Shown here: positions 60,738-64,000 of the stretch, piece after piece | How the letters are laid out: each line of letters begins with the position of its first letter | Position numbering within the stretch: position 1 is the stretch's first letter | Source: Ardenticatenaceae bacterium | GTDB lineage: Bacteria; Chloroflexota; Anaerolineae; Promineifilales; Promineifilaceae | Length of the DNA: 64,000 nucleotides | Assembly: GCA_020634245.1 (NCBI GenBank) | Contig: JACKCC010000008.1 | Coordinates: 62,001 to 126,000, forward strand | Direction of reading: 5' to 3' | The notes under the pieces: generated by a model | Told to the model about the DNA's origin: nothing | Database searches by the model: none | What the model saw: the letters and a program-made list of their open reading frames with translations, nothing else | Program-made: the position numbers and the translations under genes

Positions 60738-60758
60738 TAGCTAATTCTAACCGATCAC

Positions 60759-61655
60759 TCAATGAACTGCTTGCTGTCCCAAAGCAATAGCGCCCAACAC
60801 CCCGGCCCGGTTGCCCAATCCCGGCGGTACGATGTAACTGTCAATCCCCTGCAAAATAGCCGGCGACTGCACGTAACCATTCAAATAATCCAGCGTTTTC
60901 TGCCGCACCAGCGGGAATAGCTGCGGCTGCTCCATCACCCCGCCGCCCATGATGATGCGCTGCGGCGACAATGTGCAGATGAAACTGCGCAGCGCCAGCG
61001 CCAGATAATGCGCTTCCAACTCCCAGGCCGGATGATCGGAGGGTAAATCCTGCCCTTTTTTCTGCCAGCGATCTTCGATAGCCGGACCGGATGCCATGCC
61101 TTCTAAACAGTCGCCGTGGTAGGGGCAACGGCCGTTATACGGATCCTTCTGCCAATTGTGCGGTAAGGTAATATGGCCCATTTCCGGGTGGACAAGGCCG
61201 TGCAGCATTTTGCCGTTCACCATCGCCCCGCCGCCAATGCCCGTGCCAATCGTCAAATAGATGAACGTATCCAAACCCTGTGCCGCACCCCACTGCCATT
61301 CACCCAGCGCCGCCCCGTTTACGTCGGTGTCAAAGCCGACCGGCACGCCCAACACCGCGTTCATCGCTCCGGCAAAATCAGTATTGGCCCAGCCCGGTTT
61401 GGGTGTCGTAGTAATATAGCCAAACGTCGGCGACTGCGGATTAGGGTCCAGCGGTCCAAAAGCGGCGATGCCGATAGCCGCCAAATCGCCATGCGTTTTT
61501 ATTTGCTCCTGGAAAAAGGCAATTGACCGGCCAATTGTCTCTTCCGGTGTCGTAGTTGGGAAACGCGTCTCGGCCCGGATATCGTCTGGCCCGGTTCCCA
61601 CCGCACAGACAAACTTTGTTCCCCCCGCTTCAATCCCGCCAAATAATTTACTCAT
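60759..61655 (-). CDS. ROK-family fructokinase
   Basis: The sugar kinase has 298 residues. FGGIEAGGTKFVCAVG is the ATP phosphate loop. GPLDPNPQSPTFGYITTTPKPGW and FDTDVNGAALGEWQWGAAQGLDTFIYLTIGTGIGGG carry the catalytic Asp and ROK motif. HPEMGHI and CPYHGDCLEGMASGPAIEDRW form the zinc-binding signature found in ROK fructokinases. Fructose is the likely substrate because the enzyme group phosphorylates fructose and because the gene just upstream on this strand encodes an amylosucrase that releases fructose. Confidence 0.9.
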   Translation of the reverse strand: MSKLFGGIEAGGTKFVCAVGTGPDDIRAETRFPTTTPEETIGRSIAFFQEQIKTHGDLAAIGIAAFGPLDPNPQSPTFGYITTTPKPGWANTDFAGAMNAVLGVPVGFDTDVNGAALGEWQWGAAQGLDTFIYLTIGTGIGGGAMVNGKMLHGLVHPEMGHITLPHNWQKDPYNGRCPYHGDCLEGMASGPAIEDRWQKKGQDLPSDHPAWELEAHYLALALRSFICTLSPQRIIMGGGVMEQPQLFPLVRQKTLDYLNGYVQSPAILQGIDSYIVPPGLGNRAGVLGAIALGQQAVH

Positions 61656-61671
61656 ATCTTCTCCCTTGCCA

Positions 61672-61748
61672 CGTAATCCGTGTTCCGTAATCCGTATGCC
61701 ATAGAGGTAGACGATTTACGGATTACGGGTCACGGATTACGGATTACA
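61672..61748. repeat. GTAATCCGT / ACGGATTAC spacer repeat
   Basis: CACGTAATCCGTGTTCCGTA and ATCCGTATGCC are followed by GATTTACGGATTACGGGTCA and CGGATTACGGATTAC, an inverted arrangement that can form a hairpin. The block fills the spacer between amylosucrase and fructokinase and gives the last codon of the former. Confidence 0.75.
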
Positions 61749-63693
61749 TTTGTTTTTCCAACCACAGGGCTTGATAGGGTTCCAGGTAGATGTCGGAGTA
61801 GGGGTCAAGGGCACGGCCGTTCAACCTCTCCACCAGTTCACCACCAAAGCCCATCTCCTGCAAACGATGGCGCGGCACAGCCTGCCCCCATTCGCTGAAG
61901 TTGCCCAACGCCAGCAGTCGGCCGCGGGCACTCTCCCGAATCAGGCCAAAAACACGCTCATTGTGCGTCCAGACCGGGTAAGTGCGAGCACGGGCATGCA
62001 AGGTGCAGGTCTGTTTGCGGGCCTGGATGAGGCGGCGGATAGATTGGAAGATACGGCCGTTCACCCCCGCTTCATCCCCCCGCTTCGCCGCCGCTCCCCA
62101 ATCCATCCACGGCCGGTGCAGCCAGCGGTTGTCATTGGCCAGATTCGGGTCTTCCAGGTAACTGGGGTCATTCAAAAGGCCAAGCTCATCCCCCATGTAC
62201 AGCAGCGGAATTCCGCCAAAAGCCAGAATCATCGCATTGAGCAAAATGACGCGCCGGACAGCCAGATCGATCGCCTTCTCATCCTCCTGCTCTAGGGCAA
62301 TCTCCAGGCCGGCCAGCGAGGCCAGCGACCCGCTAATCCGCCGGTCATTATTTTTGGGATTGAATTGGAAAGTCGCCCCGCGAGCAAACGTCCCCTCGAA
62401 ACGGCCGCTGTAAAAATCACTCAAAAAGCTGCGGTGCAAGTAGCCGTTCAGCCCCACCGCTGCCGCATCCTCCTCTGTCACCGCCCAGCCGATGTCGTCG
62501 TGGCAGCGAATGTAGGTCAGCCAGGATGTACTCGACGGAATAGCCGGCATCTTCTGCAGGGCATGGGTCATCAGCGCCACCTTGCGTTCGGCCAGACTGC
62601 TCCACAGCATAACCATGAACACGTTGTGATAGGCGACCTCGCACTCCTTATTCGTCGCTTCGCCAATGCCCAGGTAAGGCACCAACTGCGGCGGCGGCAC
62701 GATGGCTTCCGCCTTGAGCAGCAAGCCCGGCGCGGCCATCCGGCTGAGGGCGCGGAACGCCTGCAAGATAGCATGGGCTTCCGGCTGATTTTCGCAGTCG
62801 GTCCCCATCCGTTTCCACATAAAAGCCACCGCGTCCAGCCGCAGCACTTCCACACCTTGATTGGCCAGGAAGAGCAAAATATCGAGCATCTCGGCAAAAA
62901 CGGCCGGATTGCTGTAATTCAAATCCCACTGAAACTCGTTGAACGTCGTCCACACCCAGCGCCCCATCTGTTCGTAGTAGGTGAAGCTGCCGGCCTTGAA
63001 CTCGGGGAAAATTTCACGCACGGTCTGCTCATATTGGTCAGGCAGCGTCCGGTCGGGAAAGGTCAGGTAGTAATCCTGGTAAACGGGGTCGCCGGCCATC
63101 GCTTTTTGTGCCCATTCGTGCTCTTTGGCGGTATGGTTGCAAACTAGGTCAATGCACAAGCTGACGTCGTTTTGGCGCAGTTGGCCGGCCAATCCGGCCA
63201 AATCGGCCATCGTACCCAGTTCCGATTTGACCTGCCGGTAATCCATGACGGCGTAACCACCGTCATTTTGGCCAAGGCGCGGTTGGAGCAAGGGCATCAG
63301 GTGAAAATAGGTGACACCCAATTCTTTGAGATAGGGGATTTTCCCAGCGATACCGTTCAGCGTGTGGTCGGGTGAAAAACGCTCGGGATAGGCGACGTAA
63401 CCAACCATGTTCGACTGCTGGAACCAGTCTGGTTCGTTGAGCCGCGTGAAGTCGAGCAGGCGCAGTTCTGGGCTGCGCTTGGCGTAGGCACGGGCAGCGA
63501 TGTGCAGGAACCGGCCCAGCCAGGTATCGAATTCGGGATGATTGGCGTAGAGAAGGGTTAACGGCCGTAACACATCCCCCCAATACTGTTTCACCCGCTG
63601 GCAAAAAATCTCCTGCTCCAACGGCTCCAGCAAACGCAGCGGCCCTTGCCGCAAAGAATCAAGCAAAATGGATAAATCCAAATTCTCTGTCAA
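61744..63693 (-). CDS. Amylosucrase (GH13 subfamily 4)
   Basis: Amylosucrase transfers glucose from sucrose to an alpha-1,4-glucan and releases fructose. The protein has 649 residues, close to the usual length. An all-helical N-terminal domain precedes the barrel. Asp287 in VLRLDAVAFMWKRMGT fits the nucleophile and Glu329 in LLLKAEAIVPP fits the acid/base (286 and 328 in the Neisseria enzyme). IDLVCNHTAKEHEWA, WTTFNEFQWDLNYSNP and RCHDDIGW are further matches. Sucrose hydrolases of the same subfamily are nearly identical in motifs, so polymer formation is not certain. It precedes the fructokinase gene. Confidence 0.9.
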   Translation of the reverse strand: MTENLDLSILLDSLRQGPLRLLEPLEQEIFCQRVKQYWGDVLRPLTLLYANHPEFDTWLGRFLHIAARAYAKRSPELRLLDFTRLNEPDWFQQSNMVGYVAYPERFSPDHTLNGIAGKIPYLKELGVTYFHLMPLLQPRLGQNDGGYAVMDYRQVKSELGTMADLAGLAGQLRQNDVSLCIDLVCNHTAKEHEWAQKAMAGDPVYQDYYLTFPDRTLPDQYEQTVREIFPEFKAGSFTYYEQMGRWVWTTFNEFQWDLNYSNPAVFAEMLDILLFLANQGVEVLRLDAVAFMWKRMGTDCENQPEAHAILQAFRALSRMAAPGLLLKAEAIVPPPQLVPYLGIGEATNKECEVAYHNVFMVMLWSSLAERKVALMTHALQKMPAIPSSTSWLTYIRCHDDIGWAVTEEDAAAVGLNGYLHRSFLSDFYSGRFEGTFARGATFQFNPKNNDRRISGSLASLAGLEIALEQEDEKAIDLAVRRVILLNAMILAFGGIPLLYMGDELGLLNDPSYLEDPNLANDNRWLHRPWMDWGAAAKRGDEAGVNGRIFQSIRRLIQARKQTCTLHARARTYPVWTHNERVFGLIRESARGRLLALGNFSEWGQAVPRHRLQEMGFGGELVERLNGRALDPYSDIYLEPYQALWLEKQM

Positions 63694-63710
63694 AGGTACT
63701 GCTCCCTTGT

Positions 63711-64000
63711 TTATTGGCTGAGTTTAGAACTGGCCAAACGGTTTAAGCTGACACCAGCTTCGGCTGCTTCCAACACCAACCGCCGATGCTGCTCTGGGGG
63801 AATGCGCACCATAAATTTTCCGCTAAATTTGCGTGTGGCAATCGGTTCCGGGATTGCTTCACTGCTGGCTTGCATATCGCCGATAACATCAGCAACCACT
63901 TCGCGGATGCCTTGCAGCGCTTCTTCCAGGGTGGCTGCCAGCCAACTCAGGCTGGGGAACTCGGCACACAATCCTATATATTCCTCATCTTCCTCAGACC
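63711..64000 (-). CDS. HicB-like antitoxin or regulator, N-terminus outside window
   Basis: The reading frame remains open to the window edge, giving at least 96 residues. EEYIGLCAEFPSLSWLAATLEEALQGIREVVADVI is the HicB-type RNase-H-like fold (the E-F-P-x-L/x-W-x-A pattern). PEPIATRKFSGKFMVRIPPEQHRRLVLEAAEAGVSLNRLASSKL is a ribbon-helix-helix DNA-binding end of the Arc type. HicB antitoxins pair with HicA toxins; the partner would be upstream of this gene, outside the window. The start seen inside the window is unlikely to be real, since homologous residues continue upstream. Confidence 0.82.
   Translation of the reverse strand, partial: SEEDEEYIGLCAEFPSLSWLAATLEEALQGIREVVADVIGDMQASSEAIPEPIATRKFSGKFMVRIPPEQHRRLVLEAAEAGVSLNRLASSKLSQ

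Larger units (their letters stand above)
105..63568. repeat. Dispersed palindrome ACGGCCGT (HIP1-like), about 95 copies
   Basis: The 8-mer ACGGCCGT, often extended to AACGGCCGTT, occurs about 95 times by eye from 106 to 63568. Base composition predicts one or two. Copies are spread evenly and lie mostly inside genes, read as Thr-Ala-Val, Asn-Gly-Arg or x-Arg-Pro-[Leu/Phe] depending on frame. Some are in promoters and one is in a terminator. The IS transposase gene has none. The pattern resembles the HIP1 octamer of cyanobacteria but with a different sequence. Confidence 0.9.

Noticed and set aside
911..61582. Avoidance of GATATC as a sign of restriction pressure.
   Set aside because: Several GATATC sites are present (for example 911-916 and near 2063, 10909, 23659, 48653, 61577), so no avoidance is evident by eye.

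Overview
The window looks like a chromosomal segment of a Chloroflexota bacterium, most likely near Anaerolineae. This is inferred from gene content, not from a marker-gene search. Supporting features are a complete-looking division and cell-wall (dcw) cluster, an adenosylcobalamin-dependent ribonucleotide reductase with NrdR, Thr/Pro-rich lipoproteins, F420 genes, a lipoprotein-type class B PBP, and mid-range GC. No tRNA, rRNA, CRISPR array or replication origin was seen.

Layout. 1-680: the 3' end of a thioesterase-like gene, then a convergent 52-aa peptide gene that resembles a RiPP precursor and has its own promoter, ribosome site and terminator. 680-21,512: about 21 kb on the minus strand, read from high to low coordinates as mraZ-rsmH-ftsL-ftsI-murF-mraY-murD-ftsW-murG-(CvpA-like)-murC-murB-ddl-ftsQ-ftsA-ftsZ and then nrdR-nrdJ. 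murE is missing. 21.7-23 kb: nitroreductase and thioredoxin. 23.3-29.6 kb (plus strand): SsnA-type aminohydrolase, ABM monooxygenase, an EcoRV-type restriction-modification pair, F420 genes (npdG, cofE) and a glycosidase-like lipoprotein. 29.6-32.5 kb: HD hydrolase and a lipoprotein PBP. 32.6-34.1 kb: an IS4-type insertion sequence bordered by hairpins. 34.6-38 kb: leuS and efp. 38.4-43.8 kb: GNAT, RidA, a two-component pair, Nudix and PRC-barrel genes. 43.8-49.3 kb: acyl-CoA ligase, acyl-CoA dehydrogenase, DedA, DUF368/PopT and HAD. 49.4-56.2 kb: SEC-C protein, aroA, a kinase, aroE, amidohydrolase and GNAT. 56.2-60.7 kb: two paralogous PAS histidine kinases. 60.7-64 kb: ROK fructokinase, amylosucrase and the 3' part of a HicB-like antitoxin gene.

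Two window-wide patterns stand out. First, the 8-bp palindrome ACGGCCGT occurs about 95 times by eye, where composition predicts one or two. It behaves like the HIP1 element of cyanobacteria and lies mostly inside genes. Second, nearly every spacer is built from short degenerate repeats (units such as GGCAGAA, GACTAC and ATGACGC). Copies of this kind of sequence also sit in frame inside coding genes: the EcoRV-like endonuclease, aroE, leuS (twice) and an amidohydrolase.

Functional themes: peptidoglycan synthesis and division coupled in position to dNTP supply; undecaprenyl-phosphate recycling (DedA plus PopT); sucrose-to-glucan chemistry (amylosucrase plus fructokinase); shikimate-pathway genes; F420 chemistry.
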